From Portulaca oleracea (lineage: Eukaryota > Streptophyta > Magnoliopsida > Caryophyllales > Portulacaceae): 64,000 bases of DNA. Positions 1 to 10,630 of this stretch are shown here, piece by piece. The stretch covers positions 18,198,341-18,262,340 of the forward strand of contig CM055889.1 of assembly GCA_029582165.1 (NCBI GenBank), in the 5' to 3' direction. The translations under genes and the position numbers were made by a program. Under the pieces are notes generated by a model. That model searched no databases, was not told where the DNA came from, and saw nothing but the letters and a program-made list of their open reading frames with translations. How positions within the stretch are numbered: position 1 is the stretch's first letter; every line of letters starts with the position of its first letter.

Positions 1-78
1 GTGATAGTTTCAAGCTCTTTGTCAATGTAGCTAAGTATTTGGATTCCATGATGTAGTTTTGGAACCAAATCTACATCA
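1..78 (-). repeat. A1 3' LTR, terminal fragment
   Basis: The 78 bases match the right end of the A1 5' LTR (5413-5490), including the final CAAATCTACATCA. The only obvious change nearby is GATTCC against GCTTCC. The purine tract follows immediately, which identifies this as the 3' LTR of a minus-strand element. Confidence 0.92.
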
Positions 79-112
79 TTCCCCCCTAGTTGAAAAAGTT
101 TGTCCTCAAACT
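79..112 (-). other. A1 polypurine tract with adjacent hairpin
   Basis: On the minus strand AGGGGGGAA (79-87) abuts the 3' LTR and is the plus-strand primer site. Just upstream (97-112) lies AGTTTG-AGGA-CAAACT, a perfect 6-bp stem with a 4-base loop. In A this segment also encodes the last integrase residues (SLRTNFF). The same hairpin is found beside the tract in families B, C, D and E. Confidence 0.85.
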
Positions 113-706
113 AGGAAGTTCTCCAATATCTCCATAAAAGGGCTTGAGATCACTCACATTAAAAGTGCAACTCCCTTCATAGTCTTCTCCAAGTTGCAAT
201 TTATATGCGTTATCACCAATCTTCTCCAAAACTTTGTAGGGACCATCTCCTCTTGGTGCAAGCTTTCCTTTCCTTTTAGAAGGAAATCTTTCTTTCTTCA
301 AGTGAATCCAAACAAGGTCTCCCGGCTCAAAGATAACCTTCTTCCTTGATTTATTCACCCTACTTGATACACTTGAGGTATATTTCTCAATCTTGGCTCG
401 TACCTCCTCATGTAGCTTCTTAATCTCTTCCACCCTTTTGTTAGCTTCAAAACTAAACTTTGTTGATGTAGAGATGGCCGTGAGATCCATAGGTTGGAGA
501 GGGTTCCTTCCATAAACAACTTGAAAAGGTGATAACCCTGTAGCTTTACTTGGACTTCGATTGAAGGCAAATTCAGCATGACATAGAAGAGTATCCCAAC
601 CCTTCTTGTCTTTACTCACCAATATCCGAAGAAGAGCTCCCAAAGTTCGATTAGTCACTTCGGTTTGTCCATCCGTTTGTGGATGACATGCGGTGCTAAA
701 CTTCAA
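86..706 (-). pseudogene. A1 integrase C-terminal half (pol 3' end)
   Basis: 206 residues that continue the A1 polyprotein after a break at 707-747. The start carries the HPQTDGQTEV block with the third catalytic residue (Glu) of the DDE core. It is followed by a helical/basic linker and the GPY/F module (GDGPYKVLEKIGDNAYKL), then FNVSDLKPF and SLRTNFFN. The stop TAG lies at the edge of the purine tract; B copies have one more base here and read through into the LTR. Compared with the integrase family, the stretch between KTIV and KFSTA is too short and out of frame. A deletion of about 20 bases has removed the segment that normally holds the second catalytic Asp. No intact ATG is implied; this is part of a broken ORF. 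Confidence 0.88.
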
Positions 707-746
707 TGTTGTACCAAGCTTCTTCCATAAAGTAAGCCAAAAATGA

Positions 747-3700
747 CTAAGGAACTATGGTTTTTGGAATGCCATGTAGCTTCACTATTTCTTCAAAATA
801 AAGATTTGCAACCTTAGTAGCATCATAAATAGTATGGCATGGAATAAAATGAGCCATCTTGGAAAATCTATCAACGACCACCATGATAGAATCTTTGCCT
901 CTTTGTGTTCTTGGTAGACCAACAACGAAGTCTAAACTCACATCTTCCCATGGATGATGTGGAATGGGCAAAGCAGTATATAATCCTTGTGGTAAAGCGT
1001 GAGCCTTTGAAATATTGCAAGTATTGCACCTCTTTACCATATGCTCAACATCTTTAATCATGCTTGGCCAAAAATAATGCTCCTTCATCATAAGGTAGGT
1101 CTTTTCAATTCCAAAGTGACCCGCCAAAGATCCTCCATGGACCTCCATGATCAACAACTCTCGAATGCTACTTTTAGGGATACAAAGTTGATTCCCTTTG
1201 AATAGAAACCCATTTTCAATGTGGAATAGTTGGTGAGGGTGCTTCTTACAAAGCTCATATACCTCCTTGAAATCCTCATCATTTTCATACAACTCTTTAA
1301 TATGCTCAAAACCAAGGACTCTTGAATCTAAAACATGGGTAAGTAAGTACCTTCTTGACAAAGCATCCGCTCCTTTGTTGAGATGTCCCGCCTTATGTTT
1401 GATCACAAAGTGGAATGCTTGCATATACTCCACCCATTTAGCATGCCTTGGGTTTAACTTGTGTTGCCCTTGGATGAACTTAAGAGCCTCATGATCACTA
1501 TGTAAGATGAATTCTCCACTTAGAAGATAATGTCTCCAATGCTCAAGAGCTCTTATGATGGCATAGAACTCTTTATCATAGGTGCTATACTTCCTCTTAG
1601 CTTCATTCAACTTCTCACTAAAGTAAGAAACGGGGCGACCTTCTTGGGTTAGGATGGCTCCAATTCCTACTCCACTTGCATCCACTTCAACTTCAAACAC
1701 TTTGTCAAAACATGGTAAAGCAAGAATAGGTGCATGACACAATTTCTCCTTAATCACTTCAAACGCTTCATTAGCACCTCTAGCCCATGTAAACTCCTTT
1801 CCTTTCAACAATTCGGTCATAGGTGCAAGAATGGAGCTAAAGTTCTTTATAAACCTTCTATAGAAAGATGCTAAACCATGAAAGCTTCGTACCTCATGAA
1901 TGGACTTTGGTGTAGGCCACTCTTGAATAGCTTTCACCTTCTCCTTGTCGACTTGTATTCCTTCTTGTGAAAGAACATATCCAAGGAACACAATCTTGGA
2001 TGAGAAGAAATGGCATTTCTCCAAGTTGGCGTAGAGCTTCTCCTTCTCCAAGATGTACATGACCAACTCTAGATACTTTACATGTTCCCTTTCACTTCTA
2101 CTATATACAAGAATATCATCAAAGTAAACTACAACACACTTGCCAATAAGAGGCTTTAATACATGATTCATTAAACGTATAAAGGTAGATGGTGCATTTG
2201 TAAGACCAAATGGCATCACAAGCCACTCATATAAACCCTCCTTGGTCTTGAATGCCGTTTTCCATTCATCTCCTTCATGAATCCTTATTTGATGATATCC
2301 ACTCCTCAAATCAACTTTAGAGAACACAATACTTCCATGTAGCTCATCAAGTAGATCCTCAAGGCGTGGGATTGGGAATCTATACTTGATTGTGATTTTG
2401 TTTATGGCTCGACAATCCATACACATTCTTTGAGAGCCATCTTTCTTGGGCACAAGTAAGACCGGAACGGCACATGGACTCATGCTTTCACGTACCAAGC
2501 CTTTGGATAGGAGCTCATCTACTTGCCTTTGTACTTCTTGAGCTTCTTTTGAATTCATTCGGTAGGCCGGTTTGTTGGGGAGCATAGAACCCGGAACTAG
2601 ATCAATCTTGTGCTCGATTTCCCTTCTTGGAGGTAATCCCTTGGGCATCTCTTTTGGGAACAAATGTTTGAAACGTTCCAAAAGAGGGTGAAGACGTGCA
2701 TGCTCAATAGTTGGGGACGCTTCTTCCTCCTCCAAGTTTGCTAGAATAAGATCTTTATGCTCTTGAAATTCATGATGTTCGGCCTTCATGAATGTCACAA
2801 TGTTAGTCTCCTCCTTTTGTGGTTGTTGTTTGGGACGTATGATCGATGATGGTGAGAGAGGAGCCAAAATGATCTTCTTTTTGTTGAGAATAAACGAGTA
2901 TGTGTTCATTCTCCCATCATGCGTGACATGCCTATCAAAAAGCCAAGGTCTCCCAAGCAAAATATGACAAGCATCCATAGGAATTATATCACACCAAATA
3001 GAATCTTTGTAGTTTCTTCCAATAGAAAGACTTACAAGAACACGATGAACCACTCGAATTCCCTTCCCATGACTTAACCATTGAATGGTGTAAGGGAATG
3101 GGTGTGGACTAACCTCCAATTGTAGTTTGTTCACCATGGTTGTAGAGGCGGCATTAGTACAACTTCCTCTATCTATGATTAGAGAACACACCTTGCCTTG
3201 AATAGTACATCTTTTGTGAAAGATGTTTTCCCTTTGTTCTAGCTCATTTGGGACACTAGCAACACTGAAGGCCCTTCTTACTACTAGCATTTCTCCTTCA
3301 TCAGCCTCTTCTACCTCCTCTTCCTCATTTACGTCATTTTCTTCTTCTTTCTCATGTTCATCCTCATGATACTCCGGTTCTACATACAAAGCACTTTGAT
3401 ATTCTACCAAAGATACTACCCTTTTGTTAGGACACTCCGAAGCATAATGTCCTAAACCTTGACAACGAAAACACCTTCTTGGGGCTAGGGGTTTTGGTTC
3501 TTGGACGTGGGGTTTGGGAATGGATGGGGGTTGATTTTGTGGTGCTCTTGTGTTTGGTTGTTTTGTGGGAAATGTAGGTTTTTGTGATGGATTGTATGGG
3601 CGAGTGTTTTGTGGGGGTTTGTGGGTGGTTTGGTATTTGGTCACGTTTTCTTTTCCTCTTTCCTTTCTTTTCCTTTCTACTTTTAAGGCCAAAGAACTCA

Positions 3701-4370
3701 ATTCGTCCAAAGATTGATACGGATGTAATTCAACAATGTTACGAATCCAATCATTTAGACCATATAGAAAACGTACCAAAGTTTGAGGTTCATCCTCTTG
3801 GAGATCACAACGCCAAAGGATATGTTCGAATTCCTTTGTATACTCCTCAACACTTTTGCTCCCTTGGACCAAACGTTGCAATTTGTAATAGTTATCTTGG
3901 AGATAACTTGGTGGTAGGAACTTTTGTTGCAACTTCTTCTTCATTTTGATCCATGCTTTGATCTTGTCCTTCCCGTGTAGTTGCCTCTTCTTTTGCAAAT
4001 TAGTCCACCAAATGGACGCATGTTTCCGCAATTTAAGAGCTACATATTTGACCTTCTTTTCGTCTTGGACCTCCTTAAGATCAAATACACGTTCAACGGT
4101 TTGCATCCAATCTAAAAAGTTTTCAGGATCAAGATTACCGTCAAATTCGGGGATCTCCACTTTGAATTCGAAACGTTCCTCCCTTGGGGGACGTCTTTGT
4201 GGCACTTCTTCATCACTTTCATTGATTTCACTATCTCCACGGTTCACCCTATGTTGTAGATGCATGTATCTCTTAAGTTGATCGTTGAGATTGGTGATTT
4301 TTCTCTTCAAAGCTTCAACATCTTCTTGGGGTTCCATTGGAGTAGGTGCGGATGTGCTAGAATCGTTCAT
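747..4370 (-). CDS. gag-pol: A1 Gag-Pol polyprotein (gag, protease, RT, RNase H, start of integrase)
   Basis: The open frame runs from 4454, giving 1235 aa. I favour the Met at 4370 (residue 29) because the A4 gag also begins M-x-DSST there and upstream is leader. Numbering from 4454: gag capsid block about 95-265 (KVEIPEFDGNLDPENFLDW, KFLPPSYLQDNYYKLQRL); zinc knuckle C328-C331-H336-C341; protease LIIDRGSCTN at 425-434, with Arg replacing the usual Gly after the Asp; RT about 600-860 with YFDD at 777-780 and D715; RNase H with D925, E962, D987 and D1030; integrase zinc finger H1106, H1113, C1143, C1146; first DDE Asp D1175. The frame ends after KTIVP, where a deletion/frameshift separates it from the integrase C-terminal half. 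Single-ORF Gag-Pol is common in this superfamily. Confidence 0.92.
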   Translation of the reverse strand: MNDSSTSAPTPMEPQEDVEALKRKITNLNDQLKRYMHLQHRVNRGDSEINESDEEVPQRRPPREERFEFKVEIPEFDGNLDPENFLDWMQTVERVFDLKEVQDEKKVKYVALKLRKHASIWWTNLQKKRQLHGKDKIKAWIKMKKKLQQKFLPPSYLQDNYYKLQRLVQGSKSVEEYTKEFEHILWRCDLQEDEPQTLVRFLYGLNDWIRNIVELHPYQSLDELSSLALKVERKRKERGKENVTKYQTTHKPPQNTRPYNPSQKPTFPTKQPNTRAPQNQPPSIPKPHVQEPKPLAPRRCFRCQGLGHYASECPNKRVVSLVEYQSALYVEPEYHEDEHEKEEENDVNEEEEVEEADEGEMLVVRRAFSVASVPNELEQRENIFHKRCTIQGKVCSLIIDRGSCTNAASTTMVNKLQLEVSPHPFPYTIQWLSHGKGIRVVHRVLVSLSIGRNYKDSIWCDIIPMDACHILLGRPWLFDRHVTHDGRMNTYSFILNKKKIILAPLSPSSIIRPKQQPQKEETNIVTFMKAEHHEFQEHKDLILANLEEEEASPTIEHARLHPLLERFKHLFPKEMPKGLPPRREIEHKIDLVPGSMLPNKPAYRMNSKEAQEVQRQVDELLSKGLVRESMSPCAVPVLLVPKKDGSQRMCMDCRAINKITIKYRFPIPRLEDLLDELHGSIVFSKVDLRSGYHQIRIHEGDEWKTAFKTKEGLYEWLVMPFGLTNAPSTFIRLMNHVLKPLIGKCVVVYFDDILVYSRSEREHVKYLELVMYILEKEKLYANLEKCHFFSSKIVFLGYVLSQEGIQVDKEKVKAIQEWPTPKSIHEVRSFHGLASFYRRFIKNFSSILAPMTELLKGKEFTWARGANEAFEVIKEKLCHAPILALPCFDKVFEVEVDASGVGIGAILTQEGRPVSYFSEKLNEAKRKYSTYDKEFYAIIRALEHWRHYLLSGEFILHSDHEALKFIQGQHKLNPRHAKWVEYMQAFHFVIKHKAGHLNKGADALSRRYLLTHVLDSRVLGFEHIKELYENDEDFKEVYELCKKHPHQLFHIENGFLFKGNQLCIPKSSIRELLIMEVHGGSLAGHFGIEKTYLMMKEHYFWPSMIKDVEHMVKRCNTCNISKAHALPQGLYTALPIPHHPWEDVSLDFVVGLPRTQRGKDSIMVVVDRFSKMAHFIPCHTIYDATKVANLYFEEIVKLHGIPKTIVP

Positions 4371-4657
4371 CTTGATCAATCTTTGGTGCAAAAGATTGCA
4401 AGGTTCACGGTTTAGGGGATTTGGTTGGGTAAAGGACGAGAGAGGTTTGTGCATGGACGGATTGTGTTTGGGCTATGAGGTTTTTTTTTTGTGGCGTTGA
4501 TGGTTCTTTATGAGTTCTTGATGGGTTCTTGTTGAGTTCTTGATGAGTTCTTGGAAGAACTCATGGGTGGCGTGATGATGGGGGGATGGTGGGGATGGAT
4601 TTGTGATGGAAAGATGGTGAAAAGATGGATCAAGAACTAAGAGAATCAATCTCCTAA

Positions 4658-4669
4658 ACTCTGATACCA
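4658..4669 (-). other. A1 primer binding site (tRNA-iMet)
   Basis: The minus strand reads TGGTATCAGAGT four bases inside the 5' LTR. It matches the plant initiator tRNA-Met 3' end except for the last base; most copies in the window end in GAGC. Confidence 0.9.
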
Positions 4670-4673
4670 ATTT

Positions 4674-5490
4674 TGATGTATAATGGGATCACAAGATCAC
4701 ATTACACAAAAGGATTAAGGATCTTTAAGAGCGAAGATAAAAATCTCCCTTCTCAAAGTTCTTAAGGTGCGAAAATGGAATGGAAATGGATAGAAAAGAT
4801 GGAAAGAATTATGAAAGATGATTACCAAATGAAGGTTTGATAATGGACGAATGATGGACGGTTGAATGCTTGGATTTGGATGAATGATAATGGCGATTGA
4901 AGCTCCTTGGAAGGATAAAGGCACACCACCTTCAAGACTCTTCAATTCCTTCCTTTCACCACCAAGGATGCCAACCTTGGATAGAAGAAGGGGGATATCT
5001 CGTTCTCCCTCAAGAGAAACGAATGACTAGCACAAAACTAGAGAGAAAAACATCATGTGTTTACTTGTATTTGATATATGATTGAATGAATCTACAAGGC
5101 ACCCTAACGGGTCTATTTATACTACTAAAGCCCCCCCTTAGGCGTGTTCAAAACAAGAAAAGAGCCTTTTGGGGCTTACATCATCTACTCTAATGATTAC
5201 ATCATAAAGAAAACAATGAACTAAGCTAGATTACAAATGATGATAACTTGCTCTATACTTAACCAAATTTAAAGATTCTTGAACCATATGAAAGCTCTTT
5301 GAATGTAGAATAATCCACTCTAGGACATCTTCCATGATAGCCTTATGGTTCTTGAGTTAGAGAGCAAATCATCACTCCTCCATGGTTAAGACCATTCGAA
5401 TGTAAACCAAATGTGATAGTTTCAAGCTCTTTGTCAATGTAGCTAAGTATTTGGCTTCCATGATGTAGTTTTGGAACCAAATCTACATCA
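4674..5490 (-). repeat. A1 5' LTR (817 bp)
   Basis: The plus strand begins TGATGTATAATGGG and ends CAAATCTACATCA, so the ends are TG...CA in both orientations. The primer site lies just outside the left edge, making this the 5' LTR of a minus-strand element. It contains a TATA box at 5114-5121 and low-complexity GAATG-rich sequence in the U5 side. The right flank is B1 RNase H sequence. Confidence 0.9.
5114..5121 (-). promoter_or_regulatory. A1 LTR TATA box within an inverted repeat
   Basis: The minus strand reads TATAAATA. It is bracketed by CCTAACGGG on one side and CCCCTTAGG on the other, an 8/9 complementary pair. The same bracketed arrangement recurs in A2, A4, C, D, E and F LTRs. Confidence 0.65.
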
Positions 5491-6422
5491 TTCACGTTCT
5501 CAAATGCCTGTTGAGCTGCTGGCGTCCATGAGAACTCTTTAGATTTCAATAGTTCAGTCATAGGAGCGAGAGTGGTGCTGAAATTCTTTACGAACCTCCT
5601 GTAGAAAGAGGCTAAGCCATGGAAGCTCCTGATGTCGTGAATACTAGTCGGTGTAGGCCACTCTTTGATCGCTTTGACTTTCTCTTCATCAACCTGTATC
5701 CCGTCAGCGGAGAGTACCTAGCCAAGAAAGACTAATTTGTTGGTGAAGAACTGACACTTAGCAAGATTGTCGTATAACTGTTCGTGAGCTAGGATCTCCA
5801 TTACTGATGGTAGATGGTAAACATGATCATCCTCGCTCTTGCTATATACAAGTATGTCGTCAAGGTAGACAACAACACACTTGCCGATAAGGGGCTTCAA
5901 AACCTGGTTCATTAGTCTCATAAAAGTAGAAGGAGCATTAGTTAGTCCAAAAGGCATGACTAACCATTCATAGAGACTTCCTTTGGTTTTGAAAGCAGTC
6001 TTCCATTTGTACCCTTCTTGAATCCGGATCTGATAGTACCCGCTTCGCAGATCGATCTTTGAGAAGACTTGGGCACCATAGAGCTCGTGAAGTAGATCTT
6101 CAAGTCTAGGTATAGGAAACCTGTACTTGATAGTGATTTTGATGATGGCTCTACAATCGATACACATGCGTTGACTGCCATCTTTCTTTGGAACCAGTAA
6201 TGCGGGGACGACACACGGACTGAGACTTTCCCTGATCATACTCTTGGCTAGGAGCTCATCAACCTGACGTTGGACCTCTTGAGTGTCGCTAGGGTTCATG
6301 CGGTATGCCGGCTTGTTAGGTAAGACTGATCCGGGAATGAGGTCAATCTTATGCTGAATATCACGTTGGGGAGGCAAGCCTGGGGGCATCTCATCTGGAA
6401 ACACATGAGAATATTTCTCCAA
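5491..6422 (-). pseudogene. B1 reverse transcriptase / RNase H start
   Basis: The frame opens at 6422 and reads through the RT. It carries [21 protein letters not shown], the fingers motif [41 protein letters not shown] and the catalytic YLDD (a known variant of YFDD). A TAG replaces the Tyr codon in LGYVL near 5717. The frame then stays homologous through SFHGLASFYRRFVKNFS and TELLKSKEFSW to 5491, where A1 interrupts it. The polymerase catalytic residues are present, so decay is limited to the stop, the A1 insertion, and a broken junction upstream to the protease. Confidence 0.87.
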
Positions 6423-6529
6423 TAGAGGAGTGGCGAGAGGATGGGTGGCGTGATCTGGTTGATCATCACCTTCAGGTTTCTCATGGTTAGGGTTTGTGTT
6501 TTGGTCTAGGAGAATGATCTCTTTATGCT

Positions 6530-6975
6530 CACTAAGCTAGGGTTATCTTTTTGTTGTTGAGCCTGAAAGTGTAAGTATTGGCTCTTCCATTGTGCGTCAC
6601 GCTCTTGTCAAATAACCAAGGTCGTCCAAGCAGAATATGGCAAGCATCCATAGGCAATGCATCGCACCATAAAGAATCTTGATAGGATTTGCCAATAGAA
6701 AAGCTTACCAAACACTATTGACTAACTCGTAATCCTTCACCCTGATTGAGCCATCGAATGGTGTAGGGTTTGGGATGTGGACTAGTCTCTAGCTGAAGTT
6801 TGTCCACCATAGTTGTAGAAGCTACATTGGTGCAGCTTCCTCCATCAACGATCAAGGAACAAACTTTCCCTTTGATTGTGCAGCAAGACTGAAAGATAGC
6901 TTCTCGCTGTTGTTGATCTTCAGGAACAATCGAACTGTTGAGGATTCGCCTCATGATGAATAATTCGTGAGCCAT
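6530..6975 (-). pseudogene. B1 retropepsin-like protease fragment
   Basis: It starts MAHELFIMRRI and carries KGKVCSLIVDGGSCTNVAS, with the catalytic Asp in the form usual for this plant lineage. A TAG after GLRVSQ (near 6713-6715) stops the frame. Homology continues to about 6530 (DACHILLGRPWLFD, TYTFRLNN). Upstream to the primer site there is only a leader of about 220 bp and no gag. The same gag-less start is seen in every B copy, so gag was lost before the copies spread. Confidence 0.82.
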
Positions 6976-7196
6976 GGAGGAGTCTGGAACGCCCAGTTGA
7001 TGTTGGGTAAGGAAGGGAATGTGTTTGGGCTGTTTTGTGGAGTTTAGGGTTGCAGGTTGGTACTAAAGGTTTGAAGGTTATGTGTTTGAATTGCAGGTAA
7101 GTCTTATGGAATAGCAGGTTAAGCTATTGGAATAACAGGTTTGGGGATTGGGTTGGAAAAGGTCATGTGTTTGGTTTGCATTCAAAACAACCTAGG

Positions 7197-7208
7197 GCTC
7201 TGATACCA
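7197..7208 (-). other. B1 primer binding site (tRNA-iMet)
   Basis: The minus strand gives a perfect TGGTATCAGAGC, six bases inside the LTR edge. Its leader (7100-7145) holds fewer than two copies of a GGAATARCAGGTT repeat that is expanded in later B copies. Confidence 0.9.
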
Positions 7209-7214
7209 AAATTA

Positions 7215-8572
7215 TGATGTATAATGGGATCAAGAGAATGGTTGATCAATTACACATCATAGGAGAGACGTGCAAACGATCTAACAGTGGGATGCCACAC
7301 GTGAATTTGAGTCTAACGATAGGGTGGTTCACGTGAGATGGGTGAGAATAGGGAAGGGATTTTGCCATGAGGGCTTTTGTGGTTTGAAGATTCAAGAAGG
7401 GTTGAATCTTGAATGGGAAAAGGGGGTTGATTCTTGGATGGTGAGAAGGGAGGGATTGACGTGAAAGAGGGGAGACAGAGAGGAGAGTTGACGTGAGGAA
7501 AGGAGGGAGGAAGAAGGTTGAGAGGTTGTTGGAGGAGAGAGAAAGTTGTTATGAGTTTGTTATGGTGAGAGACGGAGTGGGTTGAGCTATTTTGTGATGA
7601 GGGAGGAGGGTGGACGATTGAAGGGGAGTTGTGGTGGTAGAGAGCGGCGTTGGAGGGAGGTGGTGAGGTGAGGGTAGATATTATCTTTCTAAGAAATAGA
7701 AAGATAATGGGATGGAGCTAGATTTCCTACTTGAATCCACAAGAAGGACAACCTAGGGTTTCTTGATCTAGACCGCAACCTAGGATCAAGTTCTTCCTAA
7801 ACCACTTGGTTACCACACCAAGATACAATAGAAGAGGGGAGAGGGTTAATTCTAACACTCAAGGGGGTAAGCTTAAAGTTTGATTCATATTTCTCAACTG
7901 ATTGATTTCTAAAGATTGCAAACTAGGCTAATTATACTTGGAGAGTCCTAACTCCCCTAGGATTCCTTACTTGGCGTGCAAGCCATACTAATTAGATTAG
8001 GATTACTCCTACTTGGCGTGCAAGCCAAGAAATCCTAGTAGTACACGCCTAACTACTCCAACTTCCTCTTGGATTAGGACTCCTTATCCAAAGGGGAGTT
8101 GGTTACAACAACCTTATCCTAATAGGTTTAGGCTTTCCTAATCCAATATGGACTAGTTACAAAATAAGCCAACCTTATCTAGGATAACAACCAATTTGGC
8201 GCCTACTCTTCCTATCACACGCCTACTTTGACTTTCTAGAACAATCTAGAACAGTTTCGAATGTTCTAGATTTATCTACTCCTAATTATTTAAAACACAC
8301 CAAAATAATAAAATCTATAAAAATAAAATACATCCAAAAAGAGCACAATTGACGAAATTGACCCTGATGGACGTGACTTGGGCCTCTTCTTGGGCTTGAT
8401 TGGCGTGTTATTGTAGACGCTAGGATGTTTGGACATCCTCTTGCCATAAGGAGCACACAATATGTATGGGCCTATGGGCCTCTATGCTATGTTTTCATTC
8501 AAGATTCGATCTACCTCCTTATAGATGAGTTGGGCCTCCTTTGATGGGCTTGATGTGGGCTGAAATACATCA
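7215..8572 (-). repeat. B1 5' LTR (1358 bp)
   Basis: Starts TGATGTATAATGGG and ends TGAAATACATCA. It matches LTRs at 17983-19342, 31975-33347 and 36581-37939 and a truncated one at 41166-41943. It is longer than the other families' LTRs and lacks their TATA-bracketing inverted repeat; a plain TATTTATA (minus-strand TATAAATA) lies in the second half. Confidence 0.9.
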
Positions 8573-8926
8573 CCTTGAGGCTTACATCATCCTACACATT
8601 TATTACATCATAAAAACTCTAAAATACAACTCTAGAAAGAAAAGACTATAACTCCTTCAATACTTGTCCCTTTTCCAAGATTCAAAAACCAATGGAAAGC
8701 TCTTTCATGGCTCTTCAATATGTCTTTGGATGACTTCTTCATTAGACGCATGTATCTAGAGTTATAGAGTAAATTACCAAACTGCCCTTGTTGAAATCAT
8801 TCAAACGAGAGGGATAATTGAGTGAATGATGCTCTTTTGCCATATAACCGAGTATTACGCTCCTATGATGTATATTGGATGTCTTCCTTGATGTCCTTGA
8901 TGTATATGGCCATCAAATATACATCA
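8573..8926 (-). repeat. C1 3' LTR remnant
   Basis: Matches the right third of the C1 5' LTR and ends CAAATATACATCA. It keeps about 20 bases (CAATATGTCTTTGGATGACT) that are missing from the 5' LTR copy. The break on its left is the B1 insertion. Confidence 0.85.
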
Positions 8927-8962
8927 TACTCCCCCGGTTGAATAAAAGTTTGTCCTCAAACT
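8927..8962 (-). other. C1 polypurine tract and hairpin
   Basis: The minus strand reads CCGGGGGAGTA next to the LTR, preceded by AGTTTG-AGGA-CAAACT (8947-8962). The C ORF stops inside the first arm of the hairpin (TGA of GTTTGAGG), so most of the hairpin is non-coding here. Confidence 0.8.
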
Positions 8963-10389
8963 ATGAGCATCAACTGTCTTTTGTTCGCCTTCTTCACAAG
9001 AGATTTACAAGCTTTCTTCTTAAAGGCTTTGAAGTCATCATAGACTCCTTTACAAAACTTCTTCAACTTCTCCCAAGATAACCCATTGACATTATTGGAC
9101 TTTGATTCTCGATATTTCACCATGGATGTAAAAATCTCATGTAACTTCACAACTTCAAAGTCTAGTTTCACCACTTTTCCTTTATCATGGGTAATACGAC
9201 ATAGTATGAAACGATCCATCTTTGAATGGTCATCGACAACTAGAACCTCTTGACTTCTTTGAATCCTTGGCACTTCAACCATGAGATTCAAGTTGATATC
9301 TTTAGGGAGCATATGATAGATACGTTTTATAGGAGAATTCAAAATTGGGTGATTGCTTGTTTTGCTCTCCTCCAAGTTTGCAAGAACAAGACCCTTATGT
9401 TCTTCATATGCATGATATTCCTCCTTCATAATCGTCACAATGTTGCTTTCATTCTCCTTAGGCCGTGCAGTATAAGATGGAAGTAGAGATGTCTCTTGAT
9501 GCATGATATTCCCATCAAGCAACTTTGGTCTTTCCAACAAAGTATGACAAGTATCCATAGAAGTAATATCATACCATAATGAATCTCTACAATTCTTGTA
9601 AATGGAAAGACTTACTAAGCTTCTTAGATATTCATGAATGTCTTTGTCATGGCTTAGCCATTGTGTAGGGCGTGAATAATTCTCCAAGTTTGACGTGTGG
9701 ATCATTGTTGTAGGGGCGTCAATGTCACCATAGGAGGCACAACTTTCTCCTTCTATGATCAATGAACATACTTCTCCTTTCTTGGTACAATGAGAGATCT
9801 TGCACTCTCTTTGTTGATGTTCATTCGACACACATACTTCTTCCAAGGCTCTCCTTGTCACAAGCCACTCTTCTACGTACTCCTCCTCAACTAATTCATT
9901 ATCATACGTTTGGTACCCAACGAAAGACACTTCTTTCTTGTTAGGACACTCCAAATCAATGTGACCCAAACTTTGGCAATGACAACATCTCCTTTGAGAA
10001 AGGATTTTCGGTTCTTGGATAGTAGGTTTGGGGAGGGTTTGGGGCTGTTTTGAGGTGCTTTTGGCGTGGTAATGTGTGGGAGATATGGATGGTCTTGGTT
10101 GCATATAGGTTTTATCCCAAAGTTCTTTACTCTTTGCTTGTATTTCAACATCAAGAGCTAAAGAACTCAACTCTTCCAAGTTTGTGTAAGGTTGATTTAC
10201 AACAACATGCCGAATGTAATCATTAAGACCAAGAAAGTAACATACCAAAACTTGTGGATCATCCTCCTTAAGGGCATACTTCCATAGTTTCCACCTGAAT
10301 TCTATTCTGTATTTAACCACATCCTTGCTCCCTTACTCCAAACGTTGCAAATCACTTTGTGAATTCATGCTAGATCTTTTGCAAGCCAT
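8956..10389 (-). pseudogene. C1 Gag-like protein fused to protease and integrase remnants
   Basis: By comparison with E, the natural start is MACKRSSMNSQSD at 10389. A TAA replaces a Gln codon after LQRLE, so the open frame begins at 10320 (454 aa). It has a gag block (KLWKYALKEDDPQVLVCYFLGLNDYI) and an intact CCHC zinc knuckle (CCHCQSLGHIDLEC). The protease relic reads LIIEGESC, with Glu replacing the catalytic Asp. Integrase-like sequence follows (LNLMVEVPRIQ, DDHSKMDRF), then the Lys-rich tail DDFKAFKKKACKSL. RT and RNase H are absent. The C-terminal tail is shared with D and E. The nonsense codon is also present in the second copy, so it predates the duplication. Confidence 0.8.
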
Positions 10390-10614
10390 AGAATATGAAT
10401 CTTGATGAAGAAAGACTCAAACAAGACTCACGGTCTAAAATGTAAAGGACGAAATGGGGAATGTGTTTAAGCTAGATTGTGTTTGGGCTATGTGTTCTTT
10501 GTGGAGCTAATGGTGGACGTGTTTGTGGGAGATGATGGGGAATGGATTTGTGATGGAAAGATGGTGAAAAGATGGTAAAAGATAGATCAAGAACTAAGAG
10601 AATCAATCTCCTAA

Positions 10615-10626
10615 GCTCTGATACCA
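10615..10626 (-). other. C1 primer binding site (tRNA-iMet)
   Basis: Perfect TGGTATCAGAGC on the minus strand, four bases from the LTR. The 225-bp leader to the gag start has no ORF of note. Confidence 0.9.
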
Positions 10627-10630
10627 ATTT

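Larger units (their letters stand above)
1..5490 (-). mobile_element. A1: Ty3/gypsy LTR retrotransposon, nearly complete, truncated by window start
   Basis: Read on the minus strand the order is 5' LTR, tRNA-iMet primer site, gag-protease-RT-RNase H-integrase, purine tract, 3' LTR (only its last 78 bases are in the window). Both LTR copies end in the same CTACATCA on the plus strand. The element sits inside the RNase H region of B1: the B1 frame resumes directly at 5491, so TTCAC at 5491-5495 is the expected target duplication, though its partner lies before the window. It is the only copy here with all pol domains, but the integrase core carries a deletion, so it is probably no longer autonomous. 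CRM-like chromovirus is a tentative lineage call. Confidence 0.9.
5491..8572 (-). mobile_element. B1: Ty3/gypsy element, 5' part only
   Basis: It contains the 5' LTR (7215-8572), primer site, protease and RT, then is cut at 5491 by insertion of A1; the rest lies before the window. Gag and the zinc knuckle are absent between the primer site and the protease. B1 itself lies within the C1 3' LTR: CCTTG at 8573-8577 continues a C LTR whose first part is missing. The RT is better preserved than in the B array at 30-41 kb. Confidence 0.85.

Noticed and set aside
4658..4669. tRNA-like GCTCTGATACCA strings
   Set aside because: They are primer binding sites; no cloverleaf or tRNA body surrounds them.
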